DNA of 21,748 nucleotides from PHBD01 sp964578535 (GCA_964578535.1 CAZODI010000048.1:1-21748), one strand, 5' to 3'; numbered from the stretch's first letter, positions 1 through 7,536 are shown. Numbers and translations: made by a program. Notes: generated by a model from the letters alone, not told the origin.

Positions 1-2
1 TT

Positions 3-1466
3 TCACTCCTTGGGCCGCTGGTCGACGATCCGGGTGGCCTTCAGGGTCTGGCCCGGATTGAAGATCTCCGCAAACGGCACGAACTCCACCTTCGGTGTCA
101 GCTCCACGGCCCGCTTGACTTTCTCTTTCAGCTCCCCTTCCATCCTCGCCTTGTCCACGCCCTCATCGGCTCCGACCTTCAGGATCAGGAGGTCCATGGA
201 GTAGGGATCGTCGGCCTTTTCCTTGGTGACGATGAACTGGTACTCGATGACGCCCGGGGTGTTGGCCACGGCGTCCCGCATGGTCTCCGGGTTGATGAGG
301 GTCCCCTTGACCTTCATGAGCTCGCTGGTCCGGGTGCCGTAGGTGCTGCCCACGGTCGTCACGATCCGCTGGTCGTTGCGGCCGCAGATGGGGCAGGGCT
401 CGTTCGTGATGGCGACGATGTCGCCCACGAGGTAGCGCAGCAGGCAGGTGCCCCGGCGGTCCAGGTGGGTGATGCACAGGAGCCCCGGCTCCCCGTCGGG
501 TTTGCGCTTCCCGTTCTCGTCCACGGCCTCGAAGTAGTACATCTGGGGCACCCCGCAGTGGGCCCCGCCCAGCTCCGCGCACTCCTGGAAGGCCGTCTGG
601 CTTTCGGTGAACCCGAAGGCGTTGCTGATGAAGACCTCGCCTGCCCCCATCTTCTGGAGGCGCTTGCGCATGTCGTCCCGCATCCCCTTGGGCACCGCCT
701 CGCCCAGGGCCTGAATCTTGTTGATCCGGGAGAGATCGCGCCCCTGTTCCTCCGCGGTCATGATGAGCCGCCGGATGTAGGAAGCGATCCCCGAGAGGGC
801 GTTGACCTTTTTCTTTTCGATGTCCTCGATGGCCTGCTGCATGGAGCGGTGGATGCTATACGGGAATCCGGGCAGCGGCGCGCCGGTGAAGCCCCAGCAC
901 ATCGTCATCCCCACGGCGGAGGCGAAGTGGACCGTCTTGTAGTACCCGATGTGGGGAATGAAGTGGAACGGGAAGAGGTTCATGAGGATGTCGTCGGGCT
1001 CGAGGTAACAGATCTTGCAGCCGATGCGGAACATCCAGGTCTGCAGGAACATGTCGTAGGTCGTGTTGTAGAACCGGGAGGGAAGCCCCGTGGTCGTCCC
1101 GGTCGTGTAGGTGACCTCATAGAGGATGTATTCCATGATTTTGGCGAAATCCATGTCCAGCTTGAAGGATTCGCCCCGGTCCTTCATGTAGTCGGCCTTG
1201 CTCGTGACGGGGATCTTTTCCAGATCGTCGACACCCCTGATCGACCTGGGGTCGACGCCCCACTCCTTGAACTTCTCCCGGTAGTACGGGCTCTGCTTCT
1301 CCAGCCTCTCCATCTGGGCGACCAGGTTGGCGTCCTGGGCGCTCCGGATCTCCTCCTTGCTCTTGAAGGCGAGGTCCAGCGGCTGGTCCCCTTTGTACAG
1401 GGGAATACTGTCGATCCAGGCCATGATCTCTTCTCGGTTCCGCGGTGCTTTGAACGCTTTCGACAT
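3..1466 (-). CDS. Acyl-CoA ligase, phenylacetate-CoA ligase (PaaK)-like, AMP-forming
   Basis: Likely activates a carboxylic acid to its CoA thioester through an acyl-adenylate, in the cytoplasm. Visible ANL-superfamily motifs are the phosphate-binding loop YTTGTTTGLPS (residues 120-130), FGFTES (284-289), RYLVGD (344-349) and a C-terminal TLKATRI in which K477 is the probable catalytic lysine. A CPICGR cluster at 358-363 resembles the Cys-containing stretch of PaaK-type ligases. At 487 residues it is somewhat longer than typical PaaK (about 430-440). The ATG is preceded by a strong AAGGAGG site. It is the last gene of the minus-strand catabolic block, 84 bases after the PHP gene, and has its own candidate TetR operator upstream, so it may have a separate promoter. 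The substrate cannot be read from sequence; an aromatic or branched acid is a guess. The gene is complete, with its stop three bases from the window edge. Confidence 0.88.
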   Translation of the reverse strand: MSKAFKAPRNREEIMAWIDSIPLYKGDQPLDLAFKSKEEIRSAQDANLVAQMERLEKQSPYYREKFKEWGVDPRSIRGVDDLEKIPVTSKADYMKDRGESFKLDMDFAKIMEYILYEVTYTTGTTTGLPSRFYNTTYDMFLQTWMFRIGCKICYLEPDDILMNLFPFHFIPHIGYYKTVHFASAVGMTMCWGFTGAPLPGFPYSIHRSMQQAIEDIEKKKVNALSGIASYIRRLIMTAEEQGRDLSRINKIQALGEAVPKGMRDDMRKRLQKMGAGEVFISNAFGFTESQTAFQECAELGGAHCGVPQMYYFEAVDENGKRKPDGEPGLLCITHLDRRGTCLLRYLVGDIVAITNEPCPICGRNDQRIVTTVGSTYGTRTSELMKVKGTLINPETMRDAVANTPGVIEYQFIVTKEKADDPYSMDLLILKVGADEGVDKARMEGELKEKVKRAVELTPKVEFVPFAEIFNPGQTLKATRIVDQRPKE

Positions 1467-1488
1467 GCTTTCTCCTCCTTATTTAGAT

Positions 1489-1502
1489 TGACTGGTCAGT
1501 CA
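1489..1502. promoter_or_regulatory. Candidate TetR-family operator upstream of the acyl-CoA ligase
   Basis: The sequence TGACTGGTCAGTCA is an inverted repeat with 6-base arms around a 2-base centre. Its reverse complement occurs exactly at 8844-8857 in front of the CoA-transferase gene. On the minus strand a TTGTGGCAA box (1509-1517) precedes it by 6 bases; the other site has the same box 4 bases away. The site lies 22 bases upstream of the ligase start. No convincing -35/-10 pair was found here. The assignment to the TetR protein at 6841-7446 is inference from sharing and proximity. Confidence 0.65.
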
Positions 1503-1550
1503 TGTCTGTTGCCACAAAGAACGTCGCTTCCAGAAACGGGATGAATGGCT

Positions 1551-2204
1551 TTACACGGCCTTCAGGCACCGTGCAGTGACATGGCGGGCACGGATTGCTT
1601 CGCAGAGGCCCTCCATGTCGGTGATGGGGTCCGGAAACACCGTCCGGCAGAGGCCGACGCTCCTCAGGTCATGGGCGTCGCTGCAGCCGATGCCGGCCAG
1701 GTTCCGCTTTTGCATGGCCTCCTCCGCCAGGGCGGCGCTTTCGCGGTCGTAGGAGGGATGGGCCACCTCCAGTCCGTCCAGGTCGTAGTCGTAGACCCGG
1801 AACCCGGCGCCGTAGAAATCACTGTTGGAGGATACGATTTTCTTGAATGGATGGGCGGCGATGACGACGCCTCCCTCCCCGTGAACCAGTTCGAGGATCG
1901 TCTCCAGGGAACGGCTCGATCCGAGGCTGCGGGGATATCCGAACAGCAGAAATTCCCCCTGGAATTCCCCGCGCTTCGTGTAGCAGGCCACCTCCTGGCC
2001 CGCCAGGACGAGCAGGTCCTTCACGCCGCTGGCTTCGACGAGCTCCTGAAGGTTGTCGTCGGACCAGCGGATCCCGTGCTCCGTCAGGACGATGCCGTCC
2101 AGACCCGCCTCCCGGGCCTTCCGGAGAAGGCCCGACGGGGGCAGGTTGCTGCAACCGGAGTAGCGGTTGGTATGGATGTGAAGGTCCATCTCCATGGGAA
2201 CCAT
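1551..2204 (-). CDS. PHP-domain metal-dependent phosphoesterase
   Basis: A 217-residue protein of the PHP (polymerase and histidinol phosphatase) family, probably a metal-dependent phosphoesterase. Metal-binding motifs are clear: DLHIHTNRYSGCS near the N-terminus (D7, H9, H11), TEHG, GQEV, AAHPF and, near the C-terminus, GCSDAHD. The substrate is unknown; small PHP proteins include nucleotide and phosphoester hydrolases. The start is uncertain. ATG at 2204 is the first in frame, but Met4 and Met6 are also possible and no strong ribosome site is seen, because the region directly upstream is the end of a repeat element four bases away. The upstream dehydrogenase stops at 2429 and the whole gap between them is repeat, so expression probably depends on read-through. 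It has no obvious role in acyl-CoA metabolism. Confidence 0.85.
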   Translation of the reverse strand: MVPMEMDLHIHTNRYSGCSNLPPSGLLRKAREAGLDGIVLTEHGIRWSDDNLQELVEASGVKDLLVLAGQEVACYTKRGEFQGEFLLFGYPRSLGSSRSLETILELVHGEGGVVIAAHPFKKIVSSNSDFYGAGFRVYDYDLDGLEVAHPSYDRESAALAEEAMQKRNLAGIGCSDAHDLRSVGLCRTVFPDPITDMEGLCEAIRARHVTARCLKAV

Positions 2205-2208
2205 TCCG

Positions 2209-2423
2209 CGGGCTGTTGAAAAATACCCGTATGCTGCGTTTCCCTCATCCTGCGCCGCTCAACGTACCTTGAAGTACGCCTCGCGATTCAGCATTTCGGG
2301 GGCCTTGCATCCGGTCATTTTTGAGCAGCCCTTTCAATCGTTCATGATCCTTTTTTATTCGCTCGTACGTCGAAGGGCACGGGATCAGGGCAACGCCGCA
2401 GGCAGCCCCTTTTCAACAGCCCG
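2209..2423. repeat. Composite palindromic intergenic repeat: one full copy plus an opposed half copy
   Basis: The outer ends are a perfect 14-base inverted repeat, CGGGCTGTTGAAAA (2209-2222) and TTTTCAACAGCCCG (2410-2423). Inside, 2210-2331 is a full unit that ends in TTTTTGAGCAGCCC and matches, as reverse complement, the copy at 16856-16978 along its whole length, including a central CGTAC-N6-GTACG hairpin. From about 2361 to 2422 there is a second, right-half copy in the opposite orientation (CGTACGTCGA ... AACGC.GCAG.CAGCC..TTTTCAAC.GCCC). No transposase or credible ORF is present, so it is a non-autonomous, MITE-like or REP-like element. It fills nearly the whole 224-base gap between two genes. 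Confidence 0.85.
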
Positions 2424-2428
2424 TCCCA

Positions 2429-3568
2429 TTATAAGCCCATCTGCTTGCTGATCACTTCATTCATTATCTCGTACGTCCCGCCGCCGATGGCGAACAGGCG
2501 GGAGTCGCGGTAGAGCCTCTCCACCAGGTACTCCCGGCAGTAGCCGTAGCCGCCGTGGATCTGGACGGCGTCGTAGACCACCCGGTCGCAGACCTTCGTG
2601 GCGAAGTTTTTCGCCATACAGGCCTCCTTGTAGGCGGGCAGGCCGTTGGCGAGCCGGGCGGCGACGCTGTAGCTCATCTGCTTGGCCGCCTCCACCTGGG
2701 TCGCCATCTCGGCGAGCTTGTGCCGCGTCACCTGGAAGCCCGTCAGGGGCTTGCCGAAGGCGATCCGCTCCTTGGCGTACTTGATCGATTCCTCGAGGGC
2801 CATTTCCGCCACGGCATGCGCTTCCACCGAGAGGTAGAGGCGCTCCTTCTGGAAATTCACCATGATCCCGACAAACCCCTTGTTTTCGGTTCCCAGGAGG
2901 TTCTCCACCGGGACCTCGCAGTCGTCGAAGCTCAACTCCGCCGTGTCGGAGGACCACCAGCCCATCTTTTCGAGTTTCTTCGAGCAGGTGAATCCGGGCG
3001 TCCCCTTTTCGATGATGAGGAGGCTGATGCCGCCGTGGCCCGGTCCGCCGGTCCGGACGGCGGTGGTCACATAGTCCGCGCGGCTGCCGCTGGTGATGAA
3101 GGTCTTGGACCCGTTGACGATGTACTTGTCGCCCTTCCGGACGGCCCGGGTGAGGAGGTTCGCCACGTCGGAGCCGCCGCTCGGCTCCGTCACGCCCAGG
3201 ACGGCGATCTTGTCGCCCGCCAGGACCGGGGGGACAAACCTCTGCTTCTGCTCTTCCGTGCCCAGGGCCAGGATGGGGGGCACGGCGATGGCGCTGGAGC
3301 CGAGGCTCGACGGGAGGCCGACGGCGCCGCAGCGCATGATCTCCTCCGTGTAGGCCACCTGGTGAAAGATGTCTCCCGGCGTTCCGCCGTATTCCTCGGG
3401 ATAGCCGAGCCCGATGAAGCCGGCGTCGCCGGCTGTCTTGTACAGCTCCAGGGGGATAATCCCCTCTTCTTCCCATTCTTCGAGGTGCGGCGCGATCTCC
3501 CGGGCGACGAACCGCCGGACGCTGTCCCTCAGCATATCGTGTGATTCACTGAAATAGTCGTTGTACAT
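2429..3568 (-). CDS. Acyl-CoA dehydrogenase, 379 residues
   Basis: FAD enzyme that introduces the alpha-beta double bond into an acyl-CoA thioester and passes electrons to an electron-transferring flavoprotein. Normal length for the family. Visible signatures are GVTEPSGGSD (125-134, flavin/substrate loop), KTFITSG (155-161), the helix segment FQKERL (239-244) and IHGGYGY with LYRDSR near the C-terminus. The C-terminal position that carries Glu in medium-chain enzymes reads IGGGTYEI. As in isovaleryl- and long-chain-type enzymes, the catalytic base is therefore probably E242 in QKERL. That places it nearer branched/long-chain dehydrogenases than MCAD, but the substrate is not determined. The ATG at 3568 follows an AAAAGGA site. 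It is the downstream gene of the MaoC-phosphatase segment, 39 bases after the phosphatase gene. Confidence 0.93.
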   Translation of the reverse strand: MYNDYFSESHDMLRDSVRRFVAREIAPHLEEWEEEGIIPLELYKTAGDAGFIGLGYPEEYGGTPGDIFHQVAYTEEIMRCGAVGLPSSLGSSAIAVPPILALGTEEQKQRFVPPVLAGDKIAVLGVTEPSGGSDVANLLTRAVRKGDKYIVNGSKTFITSGSRADYVTTAVRTGGPGHGGISLLIIEKGTPGFTCSKKLEKMGWWSSDTAELSFDDCEVPVENLLGTENKGFVGIMVNFQKERLYLSVEAHAVAEMALEESIKYAKERIAFGKPLTGFQVTRHKLAEMATQVEAAKQMSYSVAARLANGLPAYKEACMAKNFATKVCDRVVYDAVQIHGGYGYCREYLVERLYRDSRLFAIGGGTYEIMNEVISKQMGL

Positions 3569-3607
3569 GGATCTGTCCTTTTGCTTCTGGAATCCTTTTG
3601 ATTCCGT

Positions 3608-4486
3608 TCAGTATATGGCCGGGTGGCCGTCTCCGGTGCCCGGAACGTGCATTGCGTAGCCGTCTCCCGGAGGATGCCCCTCGAAATCCTTTGTTCTCCG
3701 CTGCTCTTCCGCGGCGCTGGTTCCCCCGAGGATGAAGGGAGGGCCGTCGCCCGTCCCGCCCGAGGGGGAAAGGCAGAGGACCGCCGCATCGTCCAGGACC
3801 TGCCCGGGCCGGTCGTACCGCTCGAACAGGATGTCCGGGAGCTCGTCCACGGGATGGCACCTGCAGACCTCGCCGAGTTCCCCGGCGTCGCCCTCTCCCG
3901 ACGGGAGAAGGGCGGCGAAGCCGTCTGTGGCGAAGACCAGGCGGGACGAGGCGTCCAGGGAAATTTCCTCGACCTGCGAAAACCGGTCGGCCCGGCCGAC
4001 GAACCAGAAGTTGTTTTCCGTCAGCCTCCGCACCGTGCCGTTTTCCATGTCGATCCGGTACAGCAGGCTGTCGCCCGCGTGAAACAACAGGCCCCGGAGG
4101 CCCCTTTCCATCCGGAAGAGCAGGACTCCCGTAAAGGTGCAGCCGTCGGACGGGTAAAGATCCCGGATCAGCATTGCTGCAGCCAGGAGCACACGTTCCC
4201 GGAGGATGGCCGCTTCGTCCTCCCGGAGAATCCGGTCCGCCCGCAGGCCCGGAAGCCCGTCCAGGATCGTGTTGAAGCCTTCCATGACCCGACGGACCGC
4301 CCGGGGATTCCGGTCGGATCCGTCCCCGACGGCGAAGAAGCCCTTGTCGGGGTAAATCAGGATTCCGTCGCCGACTCCCGCAGCCGGCGACGATCCCGTC
4401 GATCCCGCCCGGATCCGCGCCCCGAGAAGACCGGGGCGGCGGACCGAACGGCGGTGATGATTAAAAAGATAGCCCGGGTCTTGCAA
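3608..4486 (-). CDS. Divergent PP2C-family (PPM) serine/threonine phosphatase-like protein
   Basis: A 292-residue protein with the PP2C motif series in order: FFAVGDGSD (50-58, the VADGMGG position), GCTFTG (115-120), HAGDSLLYRID (136-146), FATDGF (185-190, the SDG position) and LDDAAVL (231-237, the DN position). The metal-binding aspartates therefore appear present (D55, D187, D232/D233), but the usual N-terminal RxxNED segment is not recognisable and the last 50 residues are low-complexity Gly/Pro-rich. The best start is a TTG at 4486 with a weak AGGG site; no in-frame ATG lies upstream of the first motif. It sits 10 bases after the MaoC-like gene and 39 bases before a dehydrogenase gene, so it is probably co-transcribed with acyl-CoA catabolism. 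Its target is unknown. A catalytically weak or sensory variant is possible. Confidence 0.7.
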   Translation of the reverse strand: MQDPGYLFNHHRRSVRRPGLLGARIRAGSTGSSPAAGVGDGILIYPDKGFFAVGDGSDRNPRAVRRVMEGFNTILDGLPGLRADRILREDEAAILRERVLLAAAMLIRDLYPSDGCTFTGVLLFRMERGLRGLLFHAGDSLLYRIDMENGTVRRLTENNFWFVGRADRFSQVEEISLDASSRLVFATDGFAALLPSGEGDAGELGEVCRCHPVDELPDILFERYDRPGQVLDDAAVLCLSPSGGTGDGPPFILGGTSAAEEQRRTKDFEGHPPGDGYAMHVPGTGDGHPAIY

Positions 4487-4496
4487 GGTACCCTGC

Positions 4497-4955
4497 TCAG
4501 CCTTTCGGTTTTCTCCCGCAGAGGGCCCTCGTCGTATAGATCACGACGTCTTCGCCCCGCTGGTTCTTGATGGCGTTCTTCGAGACGATGACGCCCGTCT
4601 TGTCGTCCTTCGGATCCAGCTTTTCCACGGTTACCTCGCAGTGGATCGTGTCCCCGATCTTGACGGGGCCGGTGAACCGGACCGAATCCATTCCGTAAAA
4701 GGCGATGAAAGACTTGGGCAGGGCGACGTACTGGCCGAGCCGGAAGATGAGGGCGCTGCCGATGCACAGGCTCAGCATGCCGTGGGCGATCCGCTCGCCG
4801 AAAAAGGCCTTCTTGGCGAACTCGACGTTGGTATGAATGGGGTGCCAGTCCCCCGTCAGCATGGCAAAGAACGTGATGTCCGTCTCGGTGATGGTGCGGG
4901 CGGGCGATTTCAGAACTTCTCCAACGGTGTAATCTTCCAAAAACAGCTTGTCCAT
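4497..4955 (-). CDS. MaoC-like (R)-specific enoyl-CoA hydratase / hotdog-fold protein
   Basis: A 152-residue single hotdog-fold protein. The hydratase-2 motif is visible as LTGDWHPIH (33-41), giving D36 and H41 as the expected catalytic pair, followed by ERIAHGML (54-61). This is typical of stand-alone MaoC dehydratases that add water to a trans-2-enoyl-CoA. The open frame extends upstream to 5264, but the ATG at 4955 is chosen because it is preceded by AGAGAGGAGAAGTC and begins with the expected first strand (MDKLFLEDYTVGE). It lies between two acyl-CoA dehydrogenases in the same direction, consistent with hydration of their enoyl-CoA products. An 82-base gap with a strong inverted repeat separates it from the upstream dehydrogenase. 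Confidence 0.9.
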   Translation of the reverse strand: MDKLFLEDYTVGEVLKSPARTITETDITFFAMLTGDWHPIHTNVEFAKKAFFGERIAHGMLSLCIGSALIFRLGQYVALPKSFIAFYGMDSVRFTGPVKIGDTIHCEVTVEKLDPKDDKTGVIVSKNAIKNQRGEDVVIYTTRALCGRKPKG

Positions 4956-4992
4956 GACTTCTCCTCTCTTGAAATGGTGTCTCCCCTTATCC

Positions 4993-5023
4993 GGGATATA
5001 AAGGGCATCGGCTTTTATATCCC
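4993..5023 (-). other. 10-bp inverted repeat / hairpin between the dehydrogenase and MaoC genes
   Basis: GGGATATAAA (4993-5002) and TTTATATCCC (5014-5023) form a perfect 10-base stem with an 11-base loop in the 82-base gap between the 600-residue dehydrogenase and the MaoC-like gene. On the transcribed minus strand it is not followed by a U-run, so it is not a classical terminator. An mRNA processing or stabilising hairpin, or a protein-binding site, fits better. Confidence 0.6.
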
Positions 5024-5037
5024 TTTTCCTCTTCCTC

Positions 5038-6840
5038 CTACAAGCTGTCTTCCGGGATGCGGATGGCCGATTCGTCCCGGAGCCGGATGATGCGGGCCCG
5101 CCCGAAGACCTGGGGGAGGAGGTTGTTTGCATAGTAGGCCGCGGTGTGCGCTTTTCCTTCATAGAAGGCCCGGTCCACTTCACTGAGGTCCCCGGCCTGG
5201 AGTTTATCCCTGGCGATGAGGGCCTGCTCCAGGAGCAGATGGGCAATGGCGACCTCGGCAACACAGTCGAGGAAGCGGGTGGAGGTCAGCGGAACCAGGT
5301 CCACGTTCCCTTCCTTGAGGAAGGAGCCGTAGAGCAGGGCCAGCTCCATGACCGTCTCGAGGGCCTCCTCCAGGAGGGTGAACTCGCCGGAGAGAACGCC
5401 TGCCTTCTGCCCTTTCCGGATCAGGTCCATGACTTCGTCCATCCAGTCCCGGAAGACCTTTCCGCCTGCCATGTTCAGCTTCCGGCCGATGAGGTCCACC
5501 GACTGGATATAGTTCGTGCCGTCCCAGATGGAGAGGATCTTGCAGTCCCGGGTGTACTGCTCCACCGGGTACTCCTTGGTGAAGCCGTAGCCGCCGAGGA
5601 TCTGGATGCCCTCCCGGCCCAGCTCGAAGATCCGGTCGGAGCCGTAGGCCTTCACCAGGGGCGTCAGGAACTCCAGCCGGCCCAGGGCAGTCTTTCGCTC
5701 CTCTTCCGTGGCCGCCGCCTTGGACAGGTCCTCCATGAAGTAGGCCTTGAAGACCAGAGCCCGCATGCCTTCCGTTATGGACTTGATATTCATCAGCATC
5801 CGCCGGACGTCCGCGTGCTCCACAATCCGCACCCGCTCTCCCTTCCTGCCGAAGGGCACGCCCTGGATGCGCTCCCTGGCGTAGGCCAGGACGTTGGCGT
5901 AGATGTTCGTCCCGAAGGCCACCGACTCCAGGCCCACGGCCATCCGGGCCAGGTTCACCATGTCGAACATGTAGGCCAGGCCCATGCCGGGCTGGCCGAT
6001 CAGGTAGCCGCGGCAATTGCCGTTCTCGCCGAAGTTCATGACGCAGGTGGCCGAGCCGTTGAGGCCCATCTTATGCTCGATGCCGATGCAGGACACGTCG
6101 TTGGGCTCTCCGAGGGAGCCGTCCTCGTTCACCCAGATCTTGGGCACGGCGAAGAGGGATACGCCCTTGGCGCCCGCCGGAGCCCCCTCGATCCGGGCGA
6201 TGACGAGGTGGATGATGTTTTCCACCAGGTCGTGCTCGCCGGAGGTGATGAAGATCTTCGTACCCTGGATCCTGTACAGGTCTCCGTCCGGCGTTGCCTT
6301 CGTCGAGACCATGTGGGCGTCGGAGCCGACCGCCGGCTCGGTGAGGCACATGGAGCCGCTCCATGTCCCGTCGTACATCTTCCACAGGAAGCGATCCTTG
6401 AGCTCCGGCGTTCCGTACTTCTCGATCATCGCCCCGTTGCCGGGTCCCATGCCGGCGTAGCAGCCGAAGGCGAAGTTGGCGGCCATGAAGAATTCCTGGG
6501 CCGCCTCGGCGATGACCAGGGGGAGCCCCTGGCCGCCGAAATCCTGCTTGGTGGCGAGGGCGAACCAGCCGCCCTCCTGGAACACCTTCCAGACTTCATG
6601 GAAGGATTTGGGTGCCGTGACCCGGCCGCCCTCGAACCGGGCTCCTTCCCGGTCCCCGTCCTGGAACGTCGGCGCCATGACGTCGGCGGCGATCTTCTGC
6701 GCCTGCGAGAGAATCATGTCGAAATCCTCCCGGGTGAAATCCCGGTAGGCCTCCAGCTCCAGGAGCCGCTCGATTCCGAGCTGCTCGAACAGGACGAACC
6801 GAAGATCCCGGTCGTCCCGCTTGTAAAAGTTCTGGCCCAT
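5038..6840 (-). CDS. Acyl-CoA dehydrogenase, 600-residue (DmdC-like) type
   Basis: Large acyl-CoA dehydrogenase with the extra C-terminal domain, the size and layout of 3-methylmercaptopropionyl-CoA dehydrogenase (DmdC) and relatives. Visible are CLTEPAVGSD (165-174), KIFITSGEHD (195-204), a central FGENGNCRGYLIGQPGMG stretch, GGYGFTKEYPVEQYTRD (416-432) and KILSIWDGTNYIQ (434-446). The residue aligned with the usual catalytic Glu of this class (YEGTN) is D440 here, a point to verify. The ATG is immediately adjacent to the TGA of the TetR gene (TGAATG) with a GGGAGG site inside the repressor 3' end, so the two are translationally linked. The substrate is unknown; family members act on diverse short to long acyl-CoAs. 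Not to be read as a proven DmdC. Confidence 0.92.
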   Translation of the reverse strand: MGQNFYKRDDRDLRFVLFEQLGIERLLELEAYRDFTREDFDMILSQAQKIAADVMAPTFQDGDREGARFEGGRVTAPKSFHEVWKVFQEGGWFALATKQDFGGQGLPLVIAEAAQEFFMAANFAFGCYAGMGPGNGAMIEKYGTPELKDRFLWKMYDGTWSGSMCLTEPAVGSDAHMVSTKATPDGDLYRIQGTKIFITSGEHDLVENIIHLVIARIEGAPAGAKGVSLFAVPKIWVNEDGSLGEPNDVSCIGIEHKMGLNGSATCVMNFGENGNCRGYLIGQPGMGLAYMFDMVNLARMAVGLESVAFGTNIYANVLAYARERIQGVPFGRKGERVRIVEHADVRRMLMNIKSITEGMRALVFKAYFMEDLSKAAATEEERKTALGRLEFLTPLVKAYGSDRIFELGREGIQILGGYGFTKEYPVEQYTRDCKILSIWDGTNYIQSVDLIGRKLNMAGGKVFRDWMDEVMDLIRKGQKAGVLSGEFTLLEEALETVMELALLYGSFLKEGNVDLVPLTSTRFLDCVAEVAIAHLLLEQALIARDKLQAGDLSEVDRAFYEGKAHTAAYYANNLLPQVFGRARIIRLRDESAIRIPEDSL

Positions 6841-7446
6841 TCAAACCTCCCTTTTGGAAAACCCCTGTTTGATCACCGAAACGATCTGTTCCTTGGCCTT
6901 TTCGATGGGGAATTCCTCATGGTTGAATTCGGGGTTATAGACGTACTGACGGATCGTCATGTCCACGGCCCCATAAATAATATAGGATGCGATCAGGGGT
7001 GAGATCTCCCTGCAGTAAATGCCCTGCTCCTGTCCCTCACGGAACACGTCCGCCAGGTTTTTCAGGAAGGCGTTGTATACTTTCCAGTTTTCCGGCGAGT
7101 AGAACTGCGAGTGGCGGGGCACGTCCATGATGAGCACTTTCATCATGTCCGAGTTGTGCTGGTAACTCCGGAAGATGAAGTCGATGATGGCCAGGATCTT
7201 CTCGCTCGGATCGGAGACGGCCTGATTGATCTCGGCCATCTTCTCGAGGAGCACCTGCCACCGTTCCCGGAAGATCGAAAGGAGGATGTCGTCCTTGCTG
7301 GAGAAGTAGTGGTAGAGGGAGCCATAGGCCACCCCGGCCTCCGTCGAGATGTCCAGGGTCCGGCTGGAGTAGTACCCTTTCTCGGCGAAGACCCGGACGG
7401 CGGCTTCCAGGATGATGTCGCGTTTGGTCTGCGTCTTCTCCGCCAT
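6841..7446 (-). CDS. TetR/AcrR-family transcriptional repressor
   Basis: A 201-residue regulator with an N-terminal TetR DNA-binding domain (about residues 7-55). The recognition region reads STEAGVAYGSLYHYFSSKDDIL, the hallmark TetR_N pattern. The C-terminal ligand-binding part resembles fatty-acid-sensing FadR-type TetR proteins, which respond to acyl-CoA, but that is inference. The frame opens further upstream, to 7560, but ATG at 7446 is preferred because GAGGAGGAAACCG precedes it and the protein then has the normal TetR length. It is followed with no gap by the 600-residue dehydrogenase and lies 158 bases after the CoA-transferase. Its probable operators are the shared palindromes at 1489-1502 and 8843-8862. 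Confidence 0.93.
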   Translation of the reverse strand: MAEKTQTKRDIILEAAVRVFAEKGYYSSRTLDISTEAGVAYGSLYHYFSSKDDILLSIFRERWQVLLEKMAEINQAVSDPSEKILAIIDFIFRSYQHNSDMMKVLIMDVPRHSQFYSPENWKVYNAFLKNLADVFREGQEQGIYCREISPLIASYIIYGAVDMTIRQYVYNPEFNHEEFPIEKAKEQIVSVIKQGFSKREV

Positions 7447-7508
7447 ATCGGTTTCCTCCTCGTACGGAAGCGGATTGGTCGACGACGGGCGGGGCCGGCG
7501 GTCCGGTA

Positions 7509-7536
7509 CCGCCGCGGGATCATTCATCCGCGGCGG
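7509..7536 (-). other. GC-rich 9-bp hairpin in the TetR-gene leader
   Basis: CCGCCGCGG (7509-7517) and CCGCGGCGG (7528-7536) form a perfect 9-base stem with a 10-base loop. It lies in the 158-base gap between the CoA-transferase stop and the TetR start, 62 bases before the repressor start codon. There is no U-run on the transcribed strand, so a simple intrinsic terminator is unlikely. It may reduce read-through or be an attenuating structure. Confidence 0.5.

Noticed and set aside
465..1544. Long open frame (359 codons) opposite the acyl-CoA ligase
   Set aside because: It mirrors a gene with clear ANL motifs, has low-complexity Val/Leu/Gly-rich translation with no family pattern, and is expected from GC-rich codon use.
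2194..2451. Small open frame across the composite repeat
   Set aside because: It is entirely repeat sequence, has no ribosome site, and the translation matches nothing recognisable.
5146..7002. 618-codon open frame opposite the large acyl-CoA dehydrogenase
   Set aside because: Antisense shadow of a well-supported enzyme gene; the translation is rich in His/Gly/Asp/Leu repeats without domain signals.
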